From the NCBI GenBank assembly GCA_964512645.1, contig CAZEJS010000005.1, positions 1 through 64,000 of the forward strand: a stretch of 64,000 nucleotides of DNA. The letters run 5' to 3'. Shown piece by piece: positions 51,538-59,735 of the stretch; positions within the stretch are counted from its first letter, which is position 1; each line of letters begins with the position of its first letter. The translations under genes and the position numbers were made by a program. Source of the stretch: CAZEJS01 sp964512645 (GTDB lineage: Bacteria > Actinomycetota > Geothermincolia > Fen-727 > Anoxymicrobiaceae). A model generated the notes under the pieces. It searched no databases and had not been told where the DNA came from. It saw only the letters and a list, made by a program, of their open reading frames with translations.

Positions 51538-52500
51538 ATGACGCACAACGATACCGAACTCGGCAACCTCGAGATCATCGACGAGTTGTTGTTCGACGAC
51601 GCCGCGGTCGCCGAGCAGGTGCTCAAGGTCAAAGACGAGCGCAACGCGGTGATCCTGGCGCACAACTACCAGCGCCCGGAGGTCCAGGAGATAGCCGACT
51701 TCGCCGGTGACTCCCTGGGCCTGTCGCGCGAGGCCGCCCGCACCGACGCGGAGGTCATCGTATTCTGCGGGGTGCATTTCATGGCCGAGACCGCCTTCAT
51801 CCTCAGTCCCGACAAGACAGTGCTGCTCCCGGAGATGTCCGCCGGGTGCCCCATGGCCGATATGGCCGACGCGGCCGCGGTTGTGAGAGCCCGCCGGGAG
51901 CACCCCGACGCGGTGGTTGTCTCTTACGTCAACACCACGGCCGCCGTCAAGGCCGTGAGCGACTACTGCTGCACCTCCGCGAACGCCCCCGAGGTCGTCG
52001 CGAGTGTCGAGGGCGACAGGGTGCTCTTCGTCCCCGACAGGAACCTCGCGGCCTATGTCGCTTCCAGGGTCGACAAAGAGATCATCGCCTGGGACGGTTA
52101 CTGCCCGACCCACGAGAACATCACCGTCGAGCATGTCCTCGCCGCGAAACGGGAGCACCCCGGGGCGCAGGTCATTGCCCACCCGGAGTGCAGGCCGGAC
52201 GTGCTCGCGCTGGCGGACCACGTGCGAAGCACCTCGGGGATGCTTTCCGCGGCGCTGGGGTCGGACGCCTCGGAGTTCATAGTGGCCACGGAGTCGGGGA
52301 TGCTCTATCCGCTCGGCAAGGCGGCCCCGGAAAAACGGTTCTTCAGCCTCCCTGTCGAGCCCCTGTGTCCCAACATGAAGCTCACAACACTTTCCAGGGT
52401 GTTGTGGGCCCTCCAGACCATGGAGCCGCGGGTCACCGTGCCCGAGGAGATACGCGTCCGGGCCCTCGGGTCCGTGGAAAGGATGCTGGCACTGGGATGA
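51538..52500 (+). CDS. nadA: Quinolinate synthase
   Basis: A 320-residue 4Fe-4S enzyme that condenses iminoaspartate with dihydroxyacetone phosphate. RNAVILAHNYQRPEVQEIADFAGDSLGLSREAA is the N-terminal signature. The expected cluster cysteines appear in VFCGVHFMAETA, DYCCTSANAP and SLPVEPLCPNMKLTTL. GYCPTHENITVEHV and HPECRPDVLALADHVRSTSGML are further family blocks. Its stop overlaps the nadB ATG. Confidence 0.95.
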   Translation: MTHNDTELGNLEIIDELLFDDAAVAEQVLKVKDERNAVILAHNYQRPEVQEIADFAGDSLGLSREAARTDAEVIVFCGVHFMAETAFILSPDKTVLLPEMSAGCPMADMADAAAVVRARREHPDAVVVSYVNTTAAVKAVSDYCCTSANAPEVVASVEGDRVLFVPDRNLAAYVASRVDKEIIAWDGYCPTHENITVEHVLAAKREHPGAQVIAHPECRPDVLALADHVRSTSGMLSAALGSDASEFIVATESGMLYPLGKAAPEKRFFSLPVEPLCPNMKLTTLSRVLWALQTMEPRVTVPEEIRVRALGSVERMLALG

Positions 52501-54170
52501 TCCCGCGCTACCTGCGCTCCTTCAATACCGAAGCCCTCGATTCCCTGGAGCCCGATGTCGTGGTCGCGGGCAGCGGGGTGGCGGGGCTTTCCGCCGCGCT
52601 GCATCTCAGCCGCTTCTGCGACGTCCTCCTGCTCACCAAGTCCGATCTGCAGGTGTGCAGCACCAGGCACGCCCAGGGCGGAATCGCCGCGGTCATGGAC
52701 GAGCACGATTCGAAGGAAGCCCACGTTCGGGACACGTTCGTGGCCGGCGCGGGCCTCTGCGACCCCGCGGCGACGGCCGTGCTTGTCGACGAAGGGCCGG
52801 ACCGCGTGCGTGAACTCCTGGACGTTTATCACGCCGACTTCGACATGGTGGACGGAAGGCTGGACCTCGCGAAGGAGGGGGGACACTCCGCCCGCCGGGT
52901 GGTGCACGCCCGGGGCGACGCCACCGGGTCCGAAGTCGAGAACGCGCTGGGCCGGGCGCTCCGGCAGCACCCGAGGGTCAAGGTCATCGAACACGCCTTC
53001 GTCGTCGACGCTCTTCTCGCGGACGGGGAATGCAGGGGAGTTCTGATGGTGGACACGAGGCGAAACGCCATGATGACCGTCCGGTCGAGGGCGACAGTGC
53101 TGGCCTCCGGCGGCATGGGCGAAGTCTACCTGGTGACCACCAACCCGCCCGTGTGCACCGGTGACGGCCTGGCCATCGCACTGCGGGCGGGCGCGCGGGT
53201 GGCCGACGTCGAGTTCGTCCAGTTTCATCCCACCGCGCTGCATATCCCCGAGGAGCCCAAGTTCCTGGTGAGCGAAGCGCTGCGCGGTGAGGGCGCCCAT
53301 CTGGTGGACCTCGAGGGCAACAGGATCATGGAGGGCGTGCACCCGCTCCTCGAGCTGGCCCCCCGCGACATCGTCGTCGCCAGGATGGTCGAGGTGATGA
53401 AGGAGACGGGGAGGAACCACCTGTTCCTTGACGTAGGCCACCTCGATACGGAACATCTGGTGCTCCGTTTTCCCACGATATTCGAGCACTGCCTGGCGGC
53501 GGGCATAGATTTCAGGCGGAAGCGCATACCGGTGTCCCCGGCGGCTCACTACATGAGCGGCGGGGTGGTGACGGACCTCGACGGGGCCACGGACGTGCCC
53601 GGCCTGTTCGCGTGCGGGGAGGTGGCGTGCACGGGGGTGCACGGCGCCAACAGGCTGGCCTCGAACTCGCTCCTGGAGGGGCTGGTGTTCGCCCACCGGA
53701 TCGCGCGGTCGCTCGAGGGCTCGATCGGCCTGGAGAAGAGGCCGGCGCCGGTCCGGGCGTCGTACTCGCAGAGGGCCACCGGGCCCCGGGTCAGCTCGGC
53801 GCTCCTGCGGGGAAACCTGCGCGAGATCATGCTCGACTCGGTGGGCATGGTCAGGTGCGAGCGTGGCCTGAGGGAGGCGCGGGAGTTCCTGGAGGAGAAC
53901 GTGGACGTGCTCAACACCGAGTATCTCGGCGTGGAGGGCATGGAGCTGAAGAACCTGTACACCGTGGCCTGCCTGATAACCACGGCCGCCGACCTCCGCC
54001 AGGAGAGCAGGGGCTGCCACCGCAGGCGCGATTACCCCGAGGTGGACGACTGGAGCTGGAAGAACCACATTGACATGAAGCTCACGGGTGGCCGGATAGT
54101 GGCGGCGAAGAGGCCGCAGCCCTCCAGGACGGCAGCCGCGCTCAGGATCCCCGCGCTCAAGGAGGTTTGA
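52497..54170 (+). CDS. nadB: L-aspartate oxidase
   Basis: A 557-residue FAD enzyme making iminoaspartate. The dinucleotide site is VVVAGSGVAGLSAALHLS, near residues 22-39; then STRHAQGGIAAVM, GHSARRVVHARGDATGSEVENAL, VEFVQFHPTAL, SEALRGEGAHLVD and SPAAHYMSGGVVTDLDGATDVPGLFACGEVACTGVHGANRLASNSLLEGLVF. The C-terminal helical domain is present. ATG 52497 overlaps the nadA stop; an open frame upstream is not coding. Confidence 0.95.
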   Translation: MIPRYLRSFNTEALDSLEPDVVVAGSGVAGLSAALHLSRFCDVLLLTKSDLQVCSTRHAQGGIAAVMDEHDSKEAHVRDTFVAGAGLCDPAATAVLVDEGPDRVRELLDVYHADFDMVDGRLDLAKEGGHSARRVVHARGDATGSEVENALGRALRQHPRVKVIEHAFVVDALLADGECRGVLMVDTRRNAMMTVRSRATVLASGGMGEVYLVTTNPPVCTGDGLAIALRAGARVADVEFVQFHPTALHIPEEPKFLVSEALRGEGAHLVDLEGNRIMEGVHPLLELAPRDIVVARMVEVMKETGRNHLFLDVGHLDTEHLVLRFPTIFEHCLAAGIDFRRKRIPVSPAAHYMSGGVVTDLDGATDVPGLFACGEVACTGVHGANRLASNSLLEGLVFAHRIARSLEGSIGLEKRPAPVRASYSQRATGPRVSSALLRGNLREIMLDSVGMVRCERGLREAREFLEENVDVLNTEYLGVEGMELKNLYTVACLITTAADLRQESRGCHRRRDYPEVDDWSWKNHIDMKLTGGRIVAAKRPQPSRTAAALRIPALKEV

Positions 54171-54174
54171 CCGG

Positions 54175-55017
54175 ATGGACATCGCCGCCAAGGCACAGGA
54201 GATTATCAGGCTCGCCCTGGGGGAGGACCTGGGGGCGGAGGGGGACATCACCACCGAGGCGACATGCCCCGCCGGCGCGAAGGGGCGCGCGACGATCGTC
54301 AGCAGGGGGGCCTGCCGCGTGGCCGGCGGGCCGGTCGCCGCCAGGGTCTTCGAGCTCGCGGGCGAAGGCGCCGCCTACCGCGCGCTCCTGTCCGACGGAG
54401 CGACTTCGAAGCCCGGCCAGGCGATAGGCAGGGTGGACGGAGAACTGGCGACGATCCTCTCGGGCGAGCGCACCGCGCTCAACTTCCTGGGCAGGATGTG
54501 CGGCGTTGCCACACTGACCTCGCGCCTGGTGGACGTCGCCCGCCCGCACGGCGTTCTCATCCTCGATACCCGCAAGACCGGCCCGGGGATGCGGGCACTG
54601 GACAAATACGCCGTAGCCATGGGTGGAGGGACCAACCACCGTGAAGGGCTCTTCGACGGTATCATCATCAAGGACAACCACATCGCCGCGGCCGGAGGCA
54701 TCGCTATCGCGGTGAGGAGGGTGCGGGAGCGCTACGGCGACCGTTACCCGGTGGAGGTCGAAGCGGCGACGATGGAGGAAGTTCGCGAGGCCCTTCGCTC
54801 GGGCGCGGACACCATCATGCTCGACAACATGGGGCCGGAAATGGTGAAGGACGCCGTGGCGATCGTGGACGGGAGGGCGCGCACCGAGGTATCCGGCGGG
54901 GTGAACCCGGAGAACCTCGCCTCCTACGTGGAGCTGGGGATCGACGCGATATCCCTGGGATTCCTCACGCACTCCGCCCCGGCCGCCGACCTGTCGCTGG
55001 AGCTCGAGGTGGGATAA
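54175..55017 (+). CDS. nadC: Nicotinate-nucleotide pyrophosphorylase (quinolinate phosphoribosyltransferase)
   Basis: A 280-residue enzyme converting quinolinate and PRPP to nicotinate mononucleotide. Blocks are LGEDLGAEGDITTEA, ERTALNFLGRMCGVATLTSRLVD, LDTRKTGPGMRALDKYAVAMGGGTNHREGLFDGIIIKDNHI, and the C-terminal TIMLDNMGPEMV with EVSGGVNPENLASYVELGIDAISLGFLTHSAPAADLSLEL. GGAGGT lies shortly before ATG 54175, 4 bases after nadB. The three nad genes together take aspartate to NaMN. Confidence 0.96.
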   Translation: MDIAAKAQEIIRLALGEDLGAEGDITTEATCPAGAKGRATIVSRGACRVAGGPVAARVFELAGEGAAYRALLSDGATSKPGQAIGRVDGELATILSGERTALNFLGRMCGVATLTSRLVDVARPHGVLILDTRKTGPGMRALDKYAVAMGGGTNHREGLFDGIIIKDNHIAAAGGIAIAVRRVRERYGDRYPVEVEAATMEEVREALRSGADTIMLDNMGPEMVKDAVAIVDGRARTEVSGGVNPENLASYVELGIDAISLGFLTHSAPAADLSLELEVG

Positions 55018-55041
55018 TATCCGTTTCGGAGGTTTGAACGC

Positions 55042-55842
55042 ATGTTGCTGGGGATAGACGTCGGAAACACGCAGACGATGGTAGGGGTATTCAAGGGGGG
55101 CCTGCTTCGCAACCACTGGCGGATCTCCACCGCGAGGGACCGTACCGCCGACGAGATAGCCCTGTCCCTGGGCGGCTTCCTGGCCTTCGAGGGCTGGAGC
55201 CTGGACATGATCGACGGGATGATCATTTCCAGCGTGGTCCCGGAGATGACCCGGGCGCTCACCCAGATGTCCGAGCGGATACTGCACCTGGAACCCCTGG
55301 TAGTGGACAGCGCTACCGACACCGGCATGACCGTCCGCTACGAGGACCCCAGGCAGGTCGGGGCGGACAGGCTGGTGAACGCGGTCGCCGCGGTGTTCAA
55401 GTACGGGACCCCGTGCATCGTCGTCGATTTCGGCACCGCGACTACCTGGGACGCCATCAACAGGGAGGGCGAGTACCTCGGTGGAACGATCGCCCCCGGG
55501 GTCGAGATTTCCGCCGACGCCCTCTTCCGCCACGCGGCGCGGCTGTCCAGGGTCGAGCTGGAGGCGCCGGACAATCCGGTGGGGCGCAACACGGTGGAGT
55601 CGATTCAGTCCGGCATCATCTACGGAACGGCGGGCCAGGTTGACCGCCTGGTGGAGATGTTCAAGGAAGAGCTCGGGGAGGACGCGCGAGTGGTGGCCAC
55701 CGGGGGCCTGGCCGAGGTCGTGGCCGGGCAGTGCCGGACGGTGGAAGTGGCCGACCCGCTTTTGACACTTGACGGACTCAGGCTAATATATGAGAGAAAT
55801 GTTGAGGCCCTTCGGCCTGAACAGGAGAAAGGGGGACGATGA
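55042..55842 (+). CDS. coaX: Type III pantothenate kinase
   Basis: A 266-residue ASKHA-fold kinase for the first step from pantothenate to CoA. MLLGIDVGNTQTMVGVFKGG is the phosphate 1 motif, then ISSVVPEMT, DPRQVGADRLVNAVAAVFKYGTPCIVVDFGTATTWDAINREGEYLGGTIAPGVEISADALF, and VVATGGLAE in the C-terminus. The type III form is feedback-insensitive and K+-dependent in characterised relatives. GGAGG precedes ATG 55042. It lies after nadC in the same operon and overlaps the SCP2 gene by 4 bases. Confidence 0.95.
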   Translation: MLLGIDVGNTQTMVGVFKGGLLRNHWRISTARDRTADEIALSLGGFLAFEGWSLDMIDGMIISSVVPEMTRALTQMSERILHLEPLVVDSATDTGMTVRYEDPRQVGADRLVNAVAAVFKYGTPCIVVDFGTATTWDAINREGEYLGGTIAPGVEISADALFRHAARLSRVELEAPDNPVGRNTVESIQSGIIYGTAGQVDRLVEMFKEELGEDARVVATGGLAEVVAGQCRTVEVADPLLTLDGLRLIYERNVEALRPEQEKGGR

Positions 55843-56270
55843 TGGGCGTGTTCAAGGACGCGGACCAGGTGTACGAACTCCTGGGAGGGCTGTTCAACGA
55901 CCTTACCGGGGATCCCGTGATCGCCGAGAAGTTCGCCGCGAGCGGCCTGGTAATACGTTTCACCTACACGGATCCCGATTCCGAGATATGGCTCGACGCC
56001 AGCAAGAAGGACCCGAAGAACCTGGGTGTCATCTGCGGGCCTGCCGAGGGGCTAACCGCCGAGGTGGAGATGTCGATGAAGGCCGACGTGGCGCACCAGT
56101 TCTGGCTCGGCAACGTGAACCTCATGGTGGCGCTCACCCGCAAGCAGATAACCGCCAAGGGCCCCATACCCAAGATCATGAAGCTGCTGCCGGTCATCAA
56201 GCCGGCGTTCGCGAAGTACCAGCAGTTTTTGAAGGACCAGGGCCTGGAGCACATGATCACCAAGAAGTAG
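55839..56270 (+). CDS. SCP2 sterol-binding-domain protein
   Basis: A 143-residue protein made of an SCP-2-like fold: FTYTDPDSEIWLDASKKDPKNLGVICGPAEGLTAEVEMSMKADVAHQFWLGNVNLMVALTRKQITAKGPIPKIMKLLPVIKPAF. In bacteria this fold binds hydrophobic ligands or acyl-CoA; the ligand is unknown. The link with coaX may be only a shared promoter. ATG 55839, with ATG 55842 just inside. Confidence 0.8.
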   Translation: MMGVFKDADQVYELLGGLFNDLTGDPVIAEKFAASGLVIRFTYTDPDSEIWLDASKKDPKNLGVICGPAEGLTAEVEMSMKADVAHQFWLGNVNLMVALTRKQITAKGPIPKIMKLLPVIKPAFAKYQQFLKDQGLEHMITKK

Positions 56271-56334
56271 GAATCGCCCCGCGGCGGCTCCGGCCGACGG
56301 GGAGGAATTGGCAGTTTTTGGCGCCGGATGTCGG

Positions 56335-56366
56335 TTGACAAAATCGGCATACCTGTGTGATATACT
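56335..56366 (+). promoter_or_regulatory. Candidate ATP synthase promoter
   Basis: TTGACA (56335-56340) is a perfect -35. TATACT (56361-56366) follows after 20 bases with a TG at the extended position (56358-56359); GATATA (56359-56364) would give an 18-base spacer. Predicted transcription starts near 56373, just before the hairpin below. Confidence 0.5.
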
Positions 56367-56376
56367 TCGACAAACG

Positions 56377-56403
56377 GTGCCATTGGGAAAGATGGCACTT
56401 TTT
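56377..56403 (+). terminator. Intrinsic terminator in the ATP synthase leader
   Basis: GTGCCAT (56377-56383) and ATGGCAC (56392-56398) form a perfect 7-bp stem around an 8-base loop and are followed by five T, then ATT. It is the clearest rho-independent terminator in the window. It lies between the candidate promoter and the first ATP synthase gene, 40 bases from its start, and 107 bases after the SCP2 stop. Confidence 0.7.
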
Positions 56404-56443
56404 ATTGTGGCCGTTTTCTTTAGGGCAATAGAGGAGATGGATC

Positions 56444-56803
56444 ATGGCCGATGCCGCCCGGGGTGCTGAAGAGCCGAAAGCCGAGCTGTCTTCCGCCGAG
56501 GAGATGCTGGAGCTCATCGTGATCAAGGAGGACGAGATCAAGGCGCGTATCCAGCGCGCCGAGGACGACGCCCAGCGCCAGATTGAGGAGGCCAAGCTCG
56601 ACGCCGCCACCAGGAAGCGCGAGGCGGCGGCGATCGAGGTGGGCCAGGACATCAGGGAGAAGACCCTGGCCGACGCCCGGACCGAGGCCGAGAAGATCAC
56701 CGCGGAAATCACCGCCCAGGCCGACGAGTTGAGGAAACGCGGGATGGAACGCGTCGACGATGCTGTCAAGATGGTCATCGAAGGAGTATTGCCGTCGAGC
56801 TAG
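56444..56803 (+). CDS. A/V-type ATP synthase subunit H/G (peripheral stalk)
   Basis: A 119-residue, almost wholly helical, charged protein with long coiled-coil character (DEIKARIQRAEDDAQRQIEEAKLDAATRKREAAAIEVGQDI and LADARTEAEKITAEITAQADELRKRGMERVDDAVKMVIE). This is the form of the stalk subunit named H in archaea or G in V-ATPases, and its place at the start of the operon fits. GAGGAG at 56431-56436 precedes ATG 56444. A second ATG at 56437 is out of frame. Confidence 0.8.
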   Translation: MADAARGAEEPKAELSSAEEMLELIVIKEDEIKARIQRAEDDAQRQIEEAKLDAATRKREAAAIEVGQDIREKTLADARTEAEKITAEITAQADELRKRGMERVDDAVKMVIEGVLPSS

Positions 56804-56844
56804 GCTGTGAAGCCGACGGGATACCCAGGGGGGATGGGTCTTAG

Positions 56845-58854
56845 ATGATCGAAAAAATGGCCAAGGTGGAGATCCTGGGGCTCAAGGACATCTCCATAGA
56901 CGCGATAGACGTGATCCACGACCAGGGCACGCTCCATATCGAGGACCTGAGCGAGCGCATCGGAAGCATGGAGACCAAGCGCGTTACGCGCATGGAGATG
57001 GACCCCAAGTACGCCGAGAACGAATCCGCGCTCAACAACCTCCGGGCCAAGGTCGGCGACATGATAAGGGAGCTCCAGCCCGACACCGACTCGATGTCGC
57101 AGGCGGACGTCCAGCGGGAATACCGGGCGCTCTGGAGCGACAACATCGAGGTCCTGGTCTCCCGGATCGAGAAGCTCTTCAGGGAGATCGAGAGGGACAC
57201 CAAGGACCCGGTGGAGCGCAAGGCGGACCTGCTGGTGGAGCTCTCGAGGCTGGAGAAGTACGCCCCCATCATGGCCAAGGTCCAGCCACTGGCCGAGCGC
57301 GTGTCCCGCATGTCCGACATGGCCTCGATCGCCCTGATCATCGAACGCAAGTACAAGGCGATACTCAACTACCTCAACGAGGAGATAAGCAAGATCACCA
57401 ACGGTGAGTGCGAGATCATCGCCCAGGACGTCGACGACGAGTCGACCGCCGCCCTCATCGTCTTCAACCGCCGTTACCTCAAGCAGGTGCACGAGTTCCT
57501 CGCCGTCCAGGACGTCAACCAGGTGCGCCTGCCCAGCGACATAGCCAAGAAGCCCATCGACGAGGCGGTCGCGGAGGTGCGGGCCCGAATCGCCCAGATA
57601 CCCGGGGAGATCGACGAGATCGACCGGAAGCTGGAAAGCGTCTCCGGGAAGTATTCGGTCAAGCTCATATCAGCCCGCAACGTGATCCACGACAGGCTCG
57701 AAGCGATGGACGCGGTCCCCAAGTTCGCCCAGACGGATCAGATCTTCATCATCAGCGGCTGGCTGCCGGAGGCGGCTGTCGAGGACATGGAGAAGGCGCT
57801 GGCCGAGAAGTTCGGCAACAAGGTCGTTCTCAGCGTGGTCGACATCCGCGAGGAGCACGGCGAGGACGACACCCCGGTCTCGCTGCACAACAACCCGTTC
57901 ACCAGGTACTTCGAGATTATCTACATGCTCTCCAAGTACCCCCGGTACGGCACGGTCGACCCCACGGTGATCTTCGCGGTGTTCTTCCCGATCCTCGTGG
58001 GGATGATGGTGGGCGACATCGGATACGGCCTGATAGTCATGGTGGCGGGGTGGATAGTCCACCGGAAGTACAGCCAGAAGCCCATGCTGAACATGATCGG
58101 CTTCGTCCTCACCATCAGCGGCGCCTGGGTTACGTTCTTCGGGGTGATCTACCTGGAGTTCTTCGGGGACTGGCTCTATCGCTGGCTGGGCCTGCTCAAC
58201 GAGGACGGCGACCTGGTGAAATATCTCGCCGGCAGCGAGCACTCGATATTCAAGTACCCCCTGGACCGCATCGAGGGGTTCACGTTCATGCTCGCGGTCA
58301 GCCTCATCATCGGCTGGGTCCACATGGGCATCGGGCTCGTCATAGGCGTAATCAACGGACACAGAGAGAAGAACTACAAGCACGCCATGGAGAAGGGCGG
58401 CATGCTCCTGGTCCTCACCGGCGTCCTGGCGATACTGGGGAACTTCGCATTCCCGACCTGGCCGAAGTTCATCACCATCGGGCTGGGGGTCATCTTCAGC
58501 ATCGGCGGGCTGGTGCTCTGCGGGGTCGGGGCAGGCATGGGCGGGTTCATCGAGGGAATCGTCAGCGCGGGCAATATCTTCTCCTACGCCCGACTCATCG
58601 CGATCGGCCTCGCCTCGGTCATCATGGCCAACGTGGCGAACAAGCTGGCGCTTGAGCAGGCGAAGAGCGGCTGGGTGGGCGTGATCGTCGGGGTAGTGGT
58701 GTTCATACTCCTTCAGAGTTTGAACCTGGTGATCGGCGTCTTCAGCCCGTCCATCCACTCCCTCCGTCTGCATCTCGTGGAGAGTTTCGGCAAGTTCTTC
58801 GAACCTGCCAGGATCAAATACGAACCGTTCAGGAAAACTGGGGGTGAAGAGTAG
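56845..58854 (+). CDS. ntpI: A/V-type ATP synthase subunit I (membrane a-subunit homolog)
   Basis: A 669-residue subunit. The N-terminal half (to about 345) is a cytosolic helical domain, and the C-terminal half has seven or eight membrane segments with FFPILVGMMVGDIGYGLIVM and FSYARLIAIGLASVIMANVAN. The latter helix includes the conserved Arg (SYARLI) that faces the proteolipid ring for ion transfer. ATG 56845; its end overlaps the proteolipid GTG. Confidence 0.92.
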   Translation: MIEKMAKVEILGLKDISIDAIDVIHDQGTLHIEDLSERIGSMETKRVTRMEMDPKYAENESALNNLRAKVGDMIRELQPDTDSMSQADVQREYRALWSDNIEVLVSRIEKLFREIERDTKDPVERKADLLVELSRLEKYAPIMAKVQPLAERVSRMSDMASIALIIERKYKAILNYLNEEISKITNGECEIIAQDVDDESTAALIVFNRRYLKQVHEFLAVQDVNQVRLPSDIAKKPIDEAVAEVRARIAQIPGEIDEIDRKLESVSGKYSVKLISARNVIHDRLEAMDAVPKFAQTDQIFIISGWLPEAAVEDMEKALAEKFGNKVVLSVVDIREEHGEDDTPVSLHNNPFTRYFEIIYMLSKYPRYGTVDPTVIFAVFFPILVGMMVGDIGYGLIVMVAGWIVHRKYSQKPMLNMIGFVLTISGAWVTFFGVIYLEFFGDWLYRWLGLLNEDGDLVKYLAGSEHSIFKYPLDRIEGFTFMLAVSLIIGWVHMGIGLVIGVINGHREKNYKHAMEKGGMLLVLTGVLAILGNFAFPTWPKFITIGLGVIFSIGGLVLCGVGAGMGGFIEGIVSAGNIFSYARLIAIGLASVIMANVANKLALEQAKSGWVGVIVGVVVFILLQSLNLVIGVFSPSIHSLRLHLVESFGKFFEPARIKYEPFRKTGGEE

Positions 58855-59093
58855 TGGAAGTGGGCATCAAAGTAGGTCTCATTGCAATCGGTGCAGCTCT
58901 GGCGATCGGTCTTTCCGCTATTGCGACTGGGCTCGCTCAGTCGAGGATCGGAGCCGCGATGGCCGGTGCGATCGCAGAGAGGCCGGAGCTGGTGGGTAGC
59001 GCGATCATCCTCGTCGCTATCCCCGAAACCATGGTCATCCTGGGATTCGTCGTCGCGTTCCTTATCACCGCCCTGAAGAGCACAGTGAAGTAA
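58854..59093 (+). CDS. ntpK: A/V-type ATP synthase subunit K (proteolipid), single hairpin
   Basis: A 79-residue proteolipid with two helices, so it is not the duplicated form found in many V-ATPases. E58 in the second helix (VAIPETMVILGFV) is the ion-carrying carboxylate. Q29 in the first helix (GLAQSRIG) and T59 beside E58 are the kind of polar ligands seen in Na+-binding rings, but the same residues occur in some H+ rings. The start GTG 58854 overlaps the subunit I stop. The loop AERPELVG is typical. Confidence 0.93.
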   Translation: MEVGIKVGLIAIGAALAIGLSAIATGLAQSRIGAAMAGAIAERPELVGSAIILVAIPETMVILGFVVAFLITALKSTVK

Positions 59094-59116
59094 GCTGACC
59101 AAGGGAGTGAAAAGGA

Positions 59117-59710
59117 TTGGCGCTAGAAGACATCCTCAGGGCGCTTGAGGAGAAAGCCGACACCCGCGTGGAGGTTATCGAAAACGAGGCCGAACAGCGG
59201 GTCCAGGAGATCCTAGCGGAGGTCGAAAAAGAGACCGAGCGAACGAAACGGCAGCGCCTCAAGAAGGTGGAGGACCAGATGCGGAGCGAGGCGACTGCCA
59301 TCGTCTACTCGGCGTCGCTCAGGTCCAAGAACCTCATCATCAAGGCGCAGGAAGACGCGGTGGAGTACGCTTTCAACAGCGCGAAGGATAAACTGGCCAG
59401 GCTCCGTGAGCGGCCGGACTACCCCAAGGTGATGGAAGCGCTGCTGGGCGAATGCCTGGAGTACTTCCCTGAGGGCGAGGTGCTCGTCCGGGTCCGTGAA
59501 GACGACAGGGACCTGGTCGGGAGGCTCCTGGAGGCGCGGCGGAAGCCGTTCGCGTTCGCACAGGCGCCGCTCGAGACGTCGGGCGGGTTGGTCATGAGCA
59601 ACCCTGACGGTTCGATCTCCGTCTCGAACACGTTCGAGTCGCGGCTCGCCAGGGCACAGGACCACCTGAAGCTTCAGATCTCCAAAGCGCTTTTCGGCGC
59701 CGGGAACTGA
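59117..59710 (+). CDS. ntpE: A/V-type ATP synthase subunit E
   Basis: A 197-residue peripheral stalk protein. A long charged N-terminal helix (ILRALEEKADTRVEVIENEAEQRVQEILAEVEKETERTKRQRLKKVEDQMRSE) precedes a globular domain, ending SNTFESRLARAQDHLKLQISKALFG as in family members. The start is TTG 59117 behind GGGAG. It pairs with the H/G subunit. Confidence 0.9.
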   Translation: MALEDILRALEEKADTRVEVIENEAEQRVQEILAEVEKETERTKRQRLKKVEDQMRSEATAIVYSASLRSKNLIIKAQEDAVEYAFNSAKDKLARLRERPDYPKVMEALLGECLEYFPEGEVLVRVREDDRDLVGRLLEARRKPFAFAQAPLETSGGLVMSNPDGSISVSNTFESRLARAQDHLKLQISKALFGAGN

Positions 59711-59735
59711 ACCGACAACTCTGCGGGGTAACACA

